Origin: Candidatus Competibacter denitrificans Run_A_D11
GTDB taxonomy: Bacteria > Pseudomonadota > Gammaproteobacteria > Competibacterales > Competibacteraceae
Assembly (NCBI RefSeq): GCF_001051235.1
Contig: NZ_CBTJ020000042.1
Coordinates: 106,550-170,549 of the forward strand
Length of the DNA stretch: 64,000 nt
Reading direction: 5' to 3'
Part shown: positions 8,165 through 17,129 of the stretch, in pieces
Layout of the letters: each line of letters starts with the position of its first letter
Numbering within the stretch: position 1 is the stretch's first letter
The notes under the pieces: generated by a model
Database searches by the model: none
Told to the model about the DNA's origin: nothing
Seen by the model: the letters and a program-made list of their open reading frames with translations, nothing else
Made by a program: the position numbers and the translations under genes

Positions 8165-9403
8165 TCAGTCACCGAATTTTACCGCTGGCGCCCACAACCG
8201 TTCCAGCACCGGCCGGTCGCTACCCAGCAACGGCCGTAGATAGTGGCGGAAGGCTTCCGTGACATGGTTGCCCTCGGCGTTGATGAACTCGTCGGGCATG
8301 TGCCGGGTTTTGGCGGCGATGGCTTTCACATCCGCCAGTTCATAGCGCACCGCATAATCGCCGACGCGCTTAATCACCACCGAGCCGCTTTCGTAACGTC
8401 CGCAGGCGTAATGCACCGCTTTTTCGCCCACCTCCCGCGCCTCGCGGGCATCGACATCGGAGACCACGCCTGCAAAGGAGCGTTGCAGATAGCCGAACGT
8501 ATCCGAGCGCACCCGTTTGATACCCAGTTGTTGCTGCACGGTCGCTGCCAGTTCATCGGCCAGCGCCCCGCCGGATAGCTGCACATTCCCGTGGGCATCC
8601 ACTTCCGGTTCACGGCCCGCCTTGCGCATCAGGTCAGCCGCCAGCGGAATCTCCTTGCCCTTGGCGTCCCGATTCGCCCAGACCCCTTCAGAAATCGCCA
8701 CGATGCAGCGGCTATGCCGTTTATAAAGGCGGTCGATGTCGGCCAGATAGCGCTCAATCGAGAATTGCCGTTCCGGCAGATAAATCAGGTGCGGGCCGTC
8801 GTCGTCGTGCTGGCGGGCCAGAGCGGATGCGGCGGTGAGCCAGCCGGCGTGCCGACCCATGATGATGGCGATGTAAACCCCCTGCAACGCCATGTTATCG
8901 GCGTTAGCCCCGGCAAAGGCGCTGGCGACGAAACGAGCGGCCGACGGATAGCCGGGACAGTGGTCAGTGATCGGTAAATCGTTATCTACGGTTTTCGGGA
9001 TATGCACGGCTCGCAAGTCGTAGCCTTCTTTCGCGGCGTACTCACCGACGATCCGCACCGTGTCGGAGGAATCGTTGCCGCCGATGTAGAAGAAATAGCG
9101 CACCTCGTGTTTTTTGAAGACGTTGAGGATGTTCTGGCAATACTCGGCATCGGGTTTGTCGCGGGTCGAACCGAGCGCCGATGAGGGGGTTTGGGCGACT
9201 CGTTCGAGGTTATGCGTAGTGGCTTCGGACAGGTCGATAAAGTGTTGGTTGACGATGCCGCGCACCCCGTGCCGCGCGCCCCAGACGCGGGTGACATCGG
9301 GGAACTTACGCGCTTCCAGCACCGCGCCGACCAGACTCTGGTTGATGACCGCTGTCGGGCCGCCACCCTGGGCGATGACGACTTTGCCTCGCAGTCCACT
9401 CAT
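8165..9403 (-). CDS. pfp: 6-phosphofructokinase, probably PPi-dependent
   Basis: 412 residues from the ATG at 9403, which has GGAG nine bases upstream. The frame stays open further upstream, but that part only translates a palindromic intergenic repeat. Fold signatures: GGGPTAVINQS near the N-terminus, GGNDSSDT and PKTVDNDLP. The lysine in PKTVDND is typical of the pyrophosphate-using group; ATP enzymes have a glycine there. The GGD(D/G) position carries Asn, so the phosphoryl donor should be tested rather than assumed. PPi enzymes work reversibly between fructose 6-phosphate and fructose 1,6-bisphosphate. Some also act on sedoheptulose 7-phosphate, which would suit its place after transketolase at the end of the polyol operon. 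Confidence 0.88.
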   Translation of the reverse strand: MSGLRGKVVIAQGGGPTAVINQSLVGAVLEARKFPDVTRVWGARHGVRGIVNQHFIDLSEATTHNLERVAQTPSSALGSTRDKPDAEYCQNILNVFKKHEVRYFFYIGGNDSSDTVRIVGEYAAKEGYDLRAVHIPKTVDNDLPITDHCPGYPSAARFVASAFAGANADNMALQGVYIAIIMGRHAGWLTAASALARQHDDDGPHLIYLPERQFSIERYLADIDRLYKRHSRCIVAISEGVWANRDAKGKEIPLAADLMRKAGREPEVDAHGNVQLSGGALADELAATVQQQLGIKRVRSDTFGYLQRSFAGVVSDVDAREAREVGEKAVHYACGRYESGSVVIKRVGDYAVRYELADVKAIAAKTRHMPDEFINAEGNHVTEAFRHYLRPLLGSDRPVLERLWAPAVKFGD

Positions 9404-9436
9404 GCGGGTAATCTCCGGTTCAATAGGCTGAATAAA

Positions 9437-9462
9437 CTCCCTTCTCCCCGTGGGAGAGGGAG
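9437..9462. repeat. Palindromic intergenic repeat, copy 1
   Basis: A near-perfect palindrome of ctccct and ctccc blocks with their complements gggag and agggag, between the transketolase and phosphofructokinase genes. It belongs to a set of at least five related elements in this window (others near 17073, 20106, 28301 and 60104), all between co-directional genes. Confidence 0.75.
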
Positions 9463-9476
9463 GTTTTCGCATAGGC

Positions 9477-11552
9477 TTATCCATTCGCCGCTTTCATTTT
9501 CGCCACCTGCTCCCTGGCGGCAGCGGCAATCTTTTCCGGCGTAAAGCCGAATTTGTTTTGCAGCGCTTTCAGCGGCGCCGATGCGCCAAAAGTATGCATA
9601 CCGATGGTCAAACCCTGCAAGCCGACGTAACGCCGCCAGCCGAGGGTTGAGGCTTGTTCCACCGAGACCCGCGCCGTGATTTCCGGCGGCAGCACGCTGT
9701 CCTGATAGGCCCGCTCCTGGCGGTCGAACAACTCCCAGGAGGGCATACTGACCACCCGCGCCTTGATCCCTTCGCCCTTCAATTGCTCGTAAGCTTTCAC
9801 GCACAGCGACACTTCGCTGCCCGTGGCGACCAGCAACACCTCCGGCTGACCGTCTTCCGCATCAGCCAGAATATAACCGCCTTTGGCCAGACCGGAGGCG
9901 GCAGCATAGCGGCGGCGATCCAGCGTCGGCAAGTTTTGCCGGGTCAGAATCAAGGCGACCGGTTGATGGCGGAATTGCATGATCACCCGCCACGCTTCCA
10001 CGACTTCATTGGCGTCGGCGGGCCGCAGCACCACCAGGCCGGGAATGGCCCGCAACGAGGCCAGTTGTTCGACCGGTTGATGGGTCGGGCCGTCTTCACC
10101 GACGCCGATGGAATCGTGGGTGAAGATGTGGATCACCGGAATTTCCATCAACGCCCCCAGCCGAATCGCCGGACGGGCGTAGTCGCTGAAAATCAAAAAG
10201 CCGGAGCCGTAAGGCCGCACCTTGCACAGCGACATCCCGTTGAGGATGGCGCCCATCGCGTGTTCGCGGATGCCAAAGTGGAAATTGCGGCCGCCATAGT
10301 TGTCCGCCGTGTAATCGCCCGCGCCGTCGAAGGTCAGCCGGGTGTTGGTGGACGGCGCTAAATCCGCCGAACCGCCAATCAGCCACGGCACGTTGCGGGC
10401 GAGGGTATTGAGCACCTGCCCTGACGCGATGCGGCCCGCCATGCCGCTGTCACTGGGGGGGAAATCGGGCAATTCCTTATCCCATCCGGCGGGTAATTCG
10501 CGGCCCTGCATTTTCTTCAGATGATCGGCCAGGTCGGGATATTGGTGCTGATACTCGTCCAGCTTGACGAACCAGGCATTGCGCAGCGCCTGACTGCGCC
10601 GCCCCATGTTCTGCTGAAAATGGTTGAGCACGGCTTCCGGCACCAGGAATTTCTCATCCTCCGGCCAGCCGTAATGGCGCTTGGTCAGGCGGATTTCGTC
10701 CTCGCCCAGCGGGCTGCCGTGCGCTTCATGCGTATCCTGTTTGTTGGGCGCACCGTAGGCGATGTGGCTATCCACAATAATCAGCGTCGGTCGGTCGTGG
10801 GTGTTTTTGAAAGTGCGAAACGCCCGTTCCAGCATCTCCAAATCATTGGCGTCGCCGACCCGCAGCACGTTCCAGTTATAGCCGAGGAAGCGGGTCGCCA
10901 CGTCTTCGCTGAAGGCCCAATCGGTATGGCCTTCGATGGTGATTTTGTTGTTGTCGTACAGCCAGCATAAATTGGACAGCTTGAGATGCCCGGCCAATGA
11001 CGCCGCTTCGCCGGTGATGCCTTCCATCATGCAGCCATCGCCCGCCAGCGCGTAGACAGCGTAATCGAATAGCTCGAAGCCGGGGCGATTGTAGCGGGCG
11101 GCCAGCCAGCGACCGGCCATCGCCATGCCAACGCTGGTGGCGACGCCCTGACCGAGCGGGCCGGTGGTGGTTTCGATGCCGGAAGTCCAGCGGTATTCCG
11201 GGTGGCCCGCACATTTGCTGTCGAGTTGGCGGAAATGCTTGATGTCGTCCAGCGTGACGGTCGGTTGACCCATCCGCTCGTAGGCGGAATTGACGGTTTT
11301 GGCGCCGGTCAGGTGCAGCAGCGAATACAGCAGCATCGAGGCGTGGCCGATGGACAGCACGAAACGGTCACGGTTGGGCCAGATCGGGTCTTCGGGATCG
11401 AAGCGCAGAAAGCGTTGCCACAGGCAATAGGTCACGGGCGCCATCGCCATCGCCGTGCCGGGGTGGCCGGAATTGGCGGCCTGCACCGCATCCATCGACA
11501 GGGTGCGGATGGTGTTAATCGCCAGTTGGTCGAGATTCACCGAATCGTTCAT
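9477..11552 (-). CDS. tkt: Transketolase
   Basis: 691 residues from the ATG at 11552 (MNDSVNLDQLAINTIR); the open frame extends another 52 codons upstream but overlaps the xylulokinase gene and is not transketolase-like. The thiamine-diphosphate motif GDGCMMEG...DNN is present in the first half, the pyrimidine-binding domain with FGIREHAMG in the middle, and the C-terminal domain follows. It transfers a two-carbon ketol unit from xylulose 5-phosphate. It starts 10 bases after the xylulokinase stop codon, so the operon can feed xylulose 5-phosphate made by that kinase directly into the pentose phosphate pathway. Confidence 0.96.
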   Translation of the reverse strand: MNDSVNLDQLAINTIRTLSMDAVQAANSGHPGTAMAMAPVTYCLWQRFLRFDPEDPIWPNRDRFVLSIGHASMLLYSLLHLTGAKTVNSAYERMGQPTVTLDDIKHFRQLDSKCAGHPEYRWTSGIETTTGPLGQGVATSVGMAMAGRWLAARYNRPGFELFDYAVYALAGDGCMMEGITGEAASLAGHLKLSNLCWLYDNNKITIEGHTDWAFSEDVATRFLGYNWNVLRVGDANDLEMLERAFRTFKNTHDRPTLIIVDSHIAYGAPNKQDTHEAHGSPLGEDEIRLTKRHYGWPEDEKFLVPEAVLNHFQQNMGRRSQALRNAWFVKLDEYQHQYPDLADHLKKMQGRELPAGWDKELPDFPPSDSGMAGRIASGQVLNTLARNVPWLIGGSADLAPSTNTRLTFDGAGDYTADNYGGRNFHFGIREHAMGAILNGMSLCKVRPYGSGFLIFSDYARPAIRLGALMEIPVIHIFTHDSIGVGEDGPTHQPVEQLASLRAIPGLVVLRPADANEVVEAWRVIMQFRHQPVALILTRQNLPTLDRRRYAAASGLAKGGYILADAEDGQPEVLLVATGSEVSLCVKAYEQLKGEGIKARVVSMPSWELFDRQERAYQDSVLPPEITARVSVEQASTLGWRRYVGLQGLTIGMHTFGASAPLKALQNKFGFTPEKIAAAAREQVAKMKAANG

Positions 11553-11562
11553 AGCGGCAACC

Positions 11563-13026
11563 TTAAGCGTGTAACGGCTTGGTGAGCGTATAGAGTTGGC
11601 GGTAGCGTTCCAGTTGGGCGCGGTGATAGGCGGCGCGGGCCGGTCGGGGCGAGTGGTTTTCCTGCTTGGGTGGCTGGACGCAAATCCGGCGGATGGCGGT
11701 TTCGACATCGCCGCCCGCTACGCCGATCATCGCCAGCCGGGCCGCGCCCAGCGCCGGGCCAACCTCGCCGCCCGTGCGATACACCAGCGGCAGTTCCAGC
11801 GCATCAGCCAGCAGTTGCCGCCACAGCCGCGACCGTGCGCCGCCGCCGATTAAATCCAGTTCGCGCGGTTCACTGTCCGCTGCCCGCAGCGCATCCAGCC
11901 CATCGCAGCACGAATAGGCGACACCTTCCAACACCGCCAGCGTCAGGTCGTTCAAATCGGTGGCGTTGCTCAGGCCGTGGAACTGGCCGACCGCGCGCGG
12001 GTCGTTGTGCGGGGTGCGTTCGCCGGACAGATAAGGCAAAAACAGCACCGAGGTTTCGGTTTTGCCGCTGGCGTCCAGCCGCGCCAGCAGCTCAGAGACT
12101 TCGCGCTCCACGGTGCGGGCCAGCCAGGCCAGCGAGTTGGCCGCTGACAGGCTGACCGACATTTGATGCCAGCGGTTCGGCAGGCAATGACAAAAAGCGT
12201 GCACCGTCCGTTCAGGACAGGCGTGATGCGCGGCACTGACCACGAACAACACGCCAGAGGTGCCAAGCGACAGAAAGCCCTGGCCGGGGTCGATGACGCC
12301 GACCCCGACCGCACCACCGGCATTGTCGCCCGCCCCGGCTACCACAGGGACGCGAGGTAAATTGAGCGCCGTTGCCGCTGTCGCCGTCAGTTCGCCAACG
12401 ATCTGACAGCCTTCATACAGGGTCGGCATGTGGGAACGATTCAGGCCAGTTTCGGCCAGCAGGGTATCGTCCCAATCCCGCTTAGCCGGATCGAGCCACA
12501 GCGTACCGGCGGCGTCCGACATCTCCGAGGCGAACTGGCCGGTCAGTCGGAATTGCAAATAATCTTTGGGCAATAAGACCTTGGCGATGCGGGCGAACAA
12601 TGCCGGCTCGTGCTTGCGCACCCATAGCAGCTTGGGTGCGGTGAAGCCGGGCATGGCCATGTTGCCGCAGCGGTCGCGGAATCCCAAAAGGCTGGCTTCC
12701 AGTTCCACGCATTCGGCATGGCTGCGGCCATCGTTCCAGAGGATGCAGGGCCGCAGCACAGCGTTATTAGCGTCAAGCAGGGTCGCGCCGTGCATCTGCC
12801 CGGACAGGCCGACCGCTTTTACAGCGTCCAGCGGTGCGCCAGCGGCTTTGAGGGCGGCGGTTGCGGTGCGACAATTTTCCCACCAGTCGTCGGGGTTTTG
12901 CTCCGACCATAGGGGGTGCGGGTTGGATACCGGATGGTCGGCAGTGGCTTGATGGCGCACCGCACCGTCCGCATCCAGCAACACCGCCTTAACCCCGGAG
13001 GTGCCAATATCGAATCCGAGATACAC
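11563..13026 (-). CDS. xylB: Xylulokinase
   Basis: 487 residues of the FGGY carbohydrate-kinase family. The phosphate-1 motif DIGTSGVK lies at residues 5-12. GQMHGATLLD and WNDGRS follow, typical of xylulokinases, and GAGDNAGGAVGVG and the C-terminal adenosine motif IGGGARS are intact. It phosphorylates D-xylulose to D-xylulose 5-phosphate. D-xylulose would come from D-arabitol or xylitol oxidised by the neighbouring dehydrogenases, so its presence favours a pentitol among the substrates of this operon. The gene starts 24 bases downstream of the polyol dehydrogenase gene. Confidence 0.95.
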   Translation of the reverse strand: MYLGFDIGTSGVKAVLLDADGAVRHQATADHPVSNPHPLWSEQNPDDWWENCRTATAALKAAGAPLDAVKAVGLSGQMHGATLLDANNAVLRPCILWNDGRSHAECVELEASLLGFRDRCGNMAMPGFTAPKLLWVRKHEPALFARIAKVLLPKDYLQFRLTGQFASEMSDAAGTLWLDPAKRDWDDTLLAETGLNRSHMPTLYEGCQIVGELTATAATALNLPRVPVVAGAGDNAGGAVGVGVIDPGQGFLSLGTSGVLFVVSAAHHACPERTVHAFCHCLPNRWHQMSVSLSAANSLAWLARTVEREVSELLARLDASGKTETSVLFLPYLSGERTPHNDPRAVGQFHGLSNATDLNDLTLAVLEGVAYSCCDGLDALRAADSEPRELDLIGGGARSRLWRQLLADALELPLVYRTGGEVGPALGAARLAMIGVAGGDVETAIRRICVQPPKQENHSPRPARAAYHRAQLERYRQLYTLTKPLHA

Positions 13027-13050
13027 GGTTTTATCCTCGCGCTGGTGGCC

Positions 13051-14544
13051 TCAACCCTTCAGAGAGTTCTGCAAGGTGGCTCGCGTGCCTTTGGCATACA
13101 GGCTTTCCAGCGCCTCGCGCACCGCGCTGACGAACGGTTCAGCTTGCGGCAGATCGCTACCGAAGATTTGATGCAGCCCCAAAAAGACCGAGGGGTCGGT
13201 ATCGCCGAAACGGACTTTGCCCTGTAGTTCGTCCTTTAACGGATCGGTCGGGGTGATGGCCTTGCCCGCATCGTCCTTGCCGCCGAGATAGCGAATCCAA
13301 CCGGCAATCAGCAGGCCGAAAATGTCCATCGGCTTGCGCTGTTTTAATTGCTCGCGGGCGATGGGCAGCACGAACTTGGGGATGCCGGAGGAGGCGTAGA
13401 AGGCAATCCGCGACAGTTGATCCTTGACCGAGGGATTGGCGAAACGGGACAGCAGGGTCTGCTGATACTCCACCAGATTGACGCCCGGCGGCTCGTGAAT
13501 CAGCGGCCGCACCGTATCCATGTAGCGGTTGAGCAGGGCGCGGATGTCGGCATCGCGCATCGCTTCATCAGCGGTGACATAGCCCAGCAGCACCCCGTGA
13601 TGGCACAGCATCTGATGACCCGCGTTGAGCAGATGAATTTTCATCAGTTCATACGGGTGAACATCGGGCGTCATCTGCACGCCGACCGCCGCTAAATCCG
13701 GGCGACCGTTGCAGAATTTGTCCTCGACCACCCATTGTTTGAACGGTTCGGCCACCACCGGCCAAGCGTCCGTCACGCCGCCCAGCAGCGCCTTGACCTG
13801 TTCGCGCAGCGCGTCGGTGGTGACGGGCGTAATCCGATCTACCATGCAATTGGGGAAGGCAACATTGGCTGCGATCCACGCGCCCAATTCGGGATCGCGC
13901 AGCCGCGCAAAGCCGGTCAGCATCCGCCCGGCCAGTTCGCCATTGCTTTGCAGGTTGTCGCAGGACAGCACGGTGAACGGGGCGATTCCGGCCTTGCGAC
14001 GACGGTTCAGCGCCTCGGCCATGTAGCCGTAGAGCGAGATGGGGGCCTCGTTGGGCTTGGCCAAATCGTGGCGCAGATTGGGGTGATTCTGATCCAGTTC
14101 GCCGGTGCCGTGATCGAGGTAATAGCCGCCCTCGGTGACGGTGATCGAGACGATGCGGGTTTCCGGGTCGGCCAACCGGGCGATGACCGCCTCCGGTTCG
14201 CTGGGCGCGTGCAGATAGCCGCGTTCCGAGCCAATCACCCGCACGGTTTCCACGCCTTCATCCCGTTCCACCAGCGTGTAAAGCATCTCCTGCGGGCGCA
14301 GCGCTTCGGCCATCGCCCGGTCCTGTGGCAGCAGTCCGACCCCACAGATGCCCCACGGGCCGGCGCCCTGGGCGTGAAACAGCTCGTCGATGTATAGGGC
14401 TTGATGGGCGCGGTGGAAGTTGCCGAGGCCGATATGGACGATGGCTTGACCGACTTTGCTGCGGTCGTAACGGGGAACGGCGACCGTGGCGGGCAGTTGG
14501 CCGAGCAGCGCCGGGTTCAGACGCCGGTTTTGATGATCGCTCAT
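13051..14544 (-). CDS. mtlK: Mannitol/D-arabitol 2-dehydrogenase (long-chain polyol dehydrogenase)
   Basis: 497 residues of the long-chain polyol-specific dehydrogenase/reductase family. The N-terminal dinucleotide-binding segment (HIGLGNFHRAHQA near residue 36) and the family signature around CMVDRITPVTTD (residues ~230-242) are present, followed by the helical catalytic domain with HLLNAGHQ. Such enzymes oxidise mannitol, D-arabitol or sorbitol to the 2-ketose with NAD+. The order dehydrogenase-xylulokinase together with a Smo-type transporter resembles the polyol operon of Rhodobacter (smo/mtlK/xylB). The symbol is given for that resemblance; the preferred polyol cannot be read from sequence. 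Confidence 0.88.
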   Translation of the reverse strand: MSDHQNRRLNPALLGQLPATVAVPRYDRSKVGQAIVHIGLGNFHRAHQALYIDELFHAQGAGPWGICGVGLLPQDRAMAEALRPQEMLYTLVERDEGVETVRVIGSERGYLHAPSEPEAVIARLADPETRIVSITVTEGGYYLDHGTGELDQNHPNLRHDLAKPNEAPISLYGYMAEALNRRRKAGIAPFTVLSCDNLQSNGELAGRMLTGFARLRDPELGAWIAANVAFPNCMVDRITPVTTDALREQVKALLGGVTDAWPVVAEPFKQWVVEDKFCNGRPDLAAVGVQMTPDVHPYELMKIHLLNAGHQMLCHHGVLLGYVTADEAMRDADIRALLNRYMDTVRPLIHEPPGVNLVEYQQTLLSRFANPSVKDQLSRIAFYASSGIPKFVLPIAREQLKQRKPMDIFGLLIAGWIRYLGGKDDAGKAITPTDPLKDELQGKVRFGDTDPSVFLGLHQIFGSDLPQAEPFVSAVREALESLYAKGTRATLQNSLKG

Positions 14545-14629
14545 GACAAGACTCCTTTAGGCAAAGGATGTAAAGCGCCGGTGGGGTGCAGGCCCGAACA
14601 CCGGTCAAAATGGCTGATGACGCAATCGA

Positions 14630-15301
14630 TCAGGATGCGGCGGGAAGGGGCCAGCCGTTGACTCGCTCCGGCAAGCCGTCCATCCGGTCGATGACGGCGG
14701 CTGCGCCGGCCTGATAGAGGCGCTGTGCCTGATCGGCCGGTACGTGGCTGGCCCCGGTAAAACCGATGACCGTCATCCCCGCCGCGCGCGCTGCCATCGT
14801 GCCGGGTACGCTGTCCTCAATGACCAGACAGCGGCCGGGCGTGACGCCCAACTGTGCGGCGGCGTACAAATACAGATCGGGTGCGGGTTTGGGTTCGGCC
14901 ACCATGTCGGCAGAAAACATCCGGTCGCCGAAATGGGTGGTCAATCCCGCCCGCGCTACCGAGCGGCGCACGCTGGCCAGCGAACTGTTGGAGGCCACCG
15001 CCTTCAGTGCGGGTATTTGTTCGATGGCTGCTCGTGCGCCCGGAATCGGCTCCAATTCTTCATCCAGCGCGTGGTCAATGGCGGCGATGATTCTCGGCAC
15101 CGTGCCCGGTGGCAGGGTTTGACCGGTGCGCTGTTCGACCATCGCCAGAATATCGGCGGTGCTGGTGCCTGCTGTGTTTTGTAGCAGCGGAGCGGTGTCG
15201 ATAGTGGGCATCAATAACGCCAGTTCCCGTTCCAGCACATGCAGGGCGAGAACTTCACTGTCCACCAGCACGCCGTCACAATCAAAAATTACGGCATCCA
15301 T
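14630..15301 (-). CDS. HAD-superfamily sugar-phosphatase-like hydrolase
   Basis: 223 residues of HAD subfamily IA. Motif I is FDCDGVLVDSE with the nucleophilic aspartate at residue 8. Motif II is the serine/threonine in AVASNSS near residue 106, and motif III/IV is CLVIEDSVPG near residue 160. The helical cap between motifs I and II is of the beta-phosphoglucomutase/CbbY type. These enzymes remove phosphate from, or isomerise, small sugar phosphates. In polyol operons a HAD gene of this type often accompanies mtlK and xylB, possibly as a clean-up phosphatase. The exact substrate is unknown. Confidence 0.87.
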   Translation of the reverse strand: MDAVIFDCDGVLVDSEVLALHVLERELALLMPTIDTAPLLQNTAGTSTADILAMVEQRTGQTLPPGTVPRIIAAIDHALDEELEPIPGARAAIEQIPALKAVASNSSLASVRRSVARAGLTTHFGDRMFSADMVAEPKPAPDLYLYAAAQLGVTPGRCLVIEDSVPGTMAARAAGMTVIGFTGASHVPADQAQRLYQAGAAAVIDRMDGLPERVNGWPLPAAS

Positions 15302-15393
15302 AGCGTTTGCTAGTCTTTATCAATTGCCAGATTTAACATAGCATTAGCTAGCTCAATAGAATTTAGTAGTGTAGGATCGGGTTTGAATGAAAT

Positions 15394-16206
15394 CTACAAT
15401 ATTGGTGATTCTGTTGCCCGCTCTTGAACTGCAGTTGCCTCAGTATATAAATGAGCTGTGAGCATCCAGTATATGTAGCCTGTTGCTATTTCCTCCCTAA
15501 GCCGAGTAGAGGTTAACCAAATAGCAAAAGCGATTATAATTAAAATAAAAATTGTTAATTCTGAAAAACCAATTAATATGCCCGTTATTATAGTTAGAAA
15601 AATAAGTAATATTAACATATGAGTAGTTTGTAAACTGTGCATATTCATTATTACTCTACTATACTCTTGTTCAAATAATTTATACCCTAAAAGAATAATA
15701 AAAATTGAGCGTGAATCAGAGAGTCCGTTTAGTATTTCATCAAGAGAGCTTAAATATATATTTGCTTTATCTTCGTTATATATTAAAGGGTTAGAAGCCT
15801 CGCTCCAAGCTTTCCATATTGCTTTCCATCTGAAATCTTGGCGTTTTATCAGATAAAAAGTATACTCATTAAGAGGGGCTATCAATGTATATATGAAAGG
15901 AAATTTCTGTTGAGTATATATTATAAACCTATGAGGTAATATTCTATTTAAAGAAGCACCCATTGCATGGGTAATTAATGTGCCTAGCATCGACCCAATC
16001 ACCGCGAATAAAGAGAGAATAGTTGCTGTAACTACTAAGAAAGAGAAGCCTTTAATATCTAGCTCTATTATTAAATTTTTAATATCATTAAAATTAAATT
16101 GGAATGTGAATTTATTCATAAATATAAAAATAACTAATAATTGAATGCTAATAAAGCAACCGATTATGAGCCGTGGAGCGCTGCGAAAGATGCTATTAAG
16201 CCACAT
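15394..16206 (-). CDS. AT-rich multi-pass membrane protein of unknown function
   Basis: 270 residues. Hydrophobic segments are visible at ~10-30, ~52-78, and two in the last third (~195-217 and ~220-240), with polar loops between. I recognise no family. The gene is very A+T-rich and uses codons such as ATA and TTA freely, unlike the GC-rich polyol genes on both sides. It separates the SDR gene from the HAD gene in an otherwise tight operon, with unusually large gaps (92 and 103 bases). This looks like a later insertion of foreign DNA in the same orientation. A role in polyol metabolism is not implied. Confidence 0.7.
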   Translation of the reverse strand: MWLNSIFRSAPRLIIGCFISIQLLVIFIFMNKFTFQFNFNDIKNLIIELDIKGFSFLVVTATILSLFAVIGSMLGTLITHAMGASLNRILPHRFIIYTQQKFPFIYTLIAPLNEYTFYLIKRQDFRWKAIWKAWSEASNPLIYNEDKANIYLSSLDEILNGLSDSRSIFIILLGYKLFEQEYSRVIMNMHSLQTTHMLILLIFLTIITGILIGFSELTIFILIIIAFAIWLTSTRLREEIATGYIYWMLTAHLYTEATAVQERATESPIL

Positions 16207-16309
16207 GTTTCATACTCGTATTATGTTTAGATCAGAATAAGAAATGAGTAGTTATCTTTCTAAGAAAATGATTCGTTGGCCCCTAATAGTATTAAAGTTT
16301 ACACCATCT

Positions 16310-17038
16310 TTATAGATCAAAATTCGTCGGCAAAATGATCACATCCCGAATGGTCATGCCGCGCGGCCGGGTCAGCATGAACAACACCACGTTGGCGATT
16401 TCACTGGCTTCGATCAGGCTGCCGGATTCTCTGGCTTCCTTCAGTTTCTCCTCCGGCCAATCGGAAAGCAGTGAGGTAATGACTGGGCCGGGTGAGATTG
16501 AGCCGACGCGGATGCCGTATTTGAACACCTGGCGGCGCACGATCTGGACGAAGGCGTTAATCGCCCACTTCGACGAGGCATACACGGGTTCCCACGGGGT
16601 GGGAAAGTGGGCCGCCAGCGAACTGGTCACGATAATGTCGCCGCTGCGCCGCTCGATCATGTGCGGCAACACGTCATGGACATTTTTCATCACCACGTTG
16701 ATGTTCAGGTTCAGCATCCGGTCGATGGCGTCGGGGTCGACGTCCACCAGATCACCGCCGACATAACTACCGGCGTTGGCGTGCAAGATGTCGAGCTGAC
16801 CGGCTTTTTCCAGAATTTGCGGCAGCAAGGTCGCGCAGCTCCTGGAATCAAGCAGGTCGAGCTTCAGCGGAATCGCCGCAGCGCCCAGTTTTTTGCAAAC
16901 GGCTGTGAGCGCCGCTTCATCGCGGTCAACCAGCACCACCCGCGCCCCAGCCGCCAGCATCGCCTCCGCGCTGGCCAGTCCGATGCCCGACGCTGCCCCG
17001 GTGATGGCAGCCACTTTGCCTTCGAGTTCTCTTGCCAT
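16310..17038 (-). CDS. SDR-family polyol dehydrogenase (sorbitol/ribitol type)
   Basis: 242 residues from the ATG at 17038. Upstream codons in the same frame run through an intergenic palindrome and the ABC ATPase gene and were excluded. It is a classical short-chain dehydrogenase: nucleotide motif TGAASGIG (~residues 11-18), an Asp after beta-2 (VLVDRDE) favouring NAD, NAG motif, catalytic Ser in VTSSLAA, and YASSK for the Tyr/Lys pair. In Smo-type operons the SDR next to the ATPase oxidises sorbitol or ribitol to the ketose, giving the operon two dehydrogenases of different families and probably a broad polyol range. Confidence 0.88.
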   Translation of the reverse strand: MARELEGKVAAITGAASGIGLASAEAMLAAGARVVLVDRDEAALTAVCKKLGAAAIPLKLDLLDSRSCATLLPQILEKAGQLDILHANAGSYVGGDLVDVDPDAIDRMLNLNINVVMKNVHDVLPHMIERRSGDIIVTSSLAAHFPTPWEPVYASSKWAINAFVQIVRRQVFKYGIRVGSISPGPVITSLLSDWPEEKLKEARESGSLIEASEIANVVLFMLTRPRGMTIRDVIILPTNFDL

Positions 17039-17072
17039 TTCGTCCTTCCTCTTTCGCAAACGCTCACGCAAA

Positions 17073-17119
17073 CCCTCACCCTGACCCTCTCCCAGAGGGA
17101 GGGGGGGTGGGGGTGAGGG
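17073..17119. repeat. Palindromic intergenic repeat, copy 2
   Basis: Two nested inverted blocks (ccctcaccc with gggtgaggg, and ccctctccc with gggaggg) between the ABC ATPase and SDR genes. It is related to the elements near 9437, 20106, 28301 and 60104. Confidence 0.75.
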
Positions 17120-17129
17120 CAAGAGGGGT

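Noticed and set aside
9404..9484. Longer phosphofructokinase start
   Set aside because: The extra codons translate the palindromic repeat and overlap transketolase; the ATG at 9403 has a good ribosome binding site.
11553..11708. Longer transketolase start (52 extra codons)
   Set aside because: The extension overlaps the xylulokinase gene and has no transketolase-like content; the ATG at 11552 gives the normal family N-terminus.
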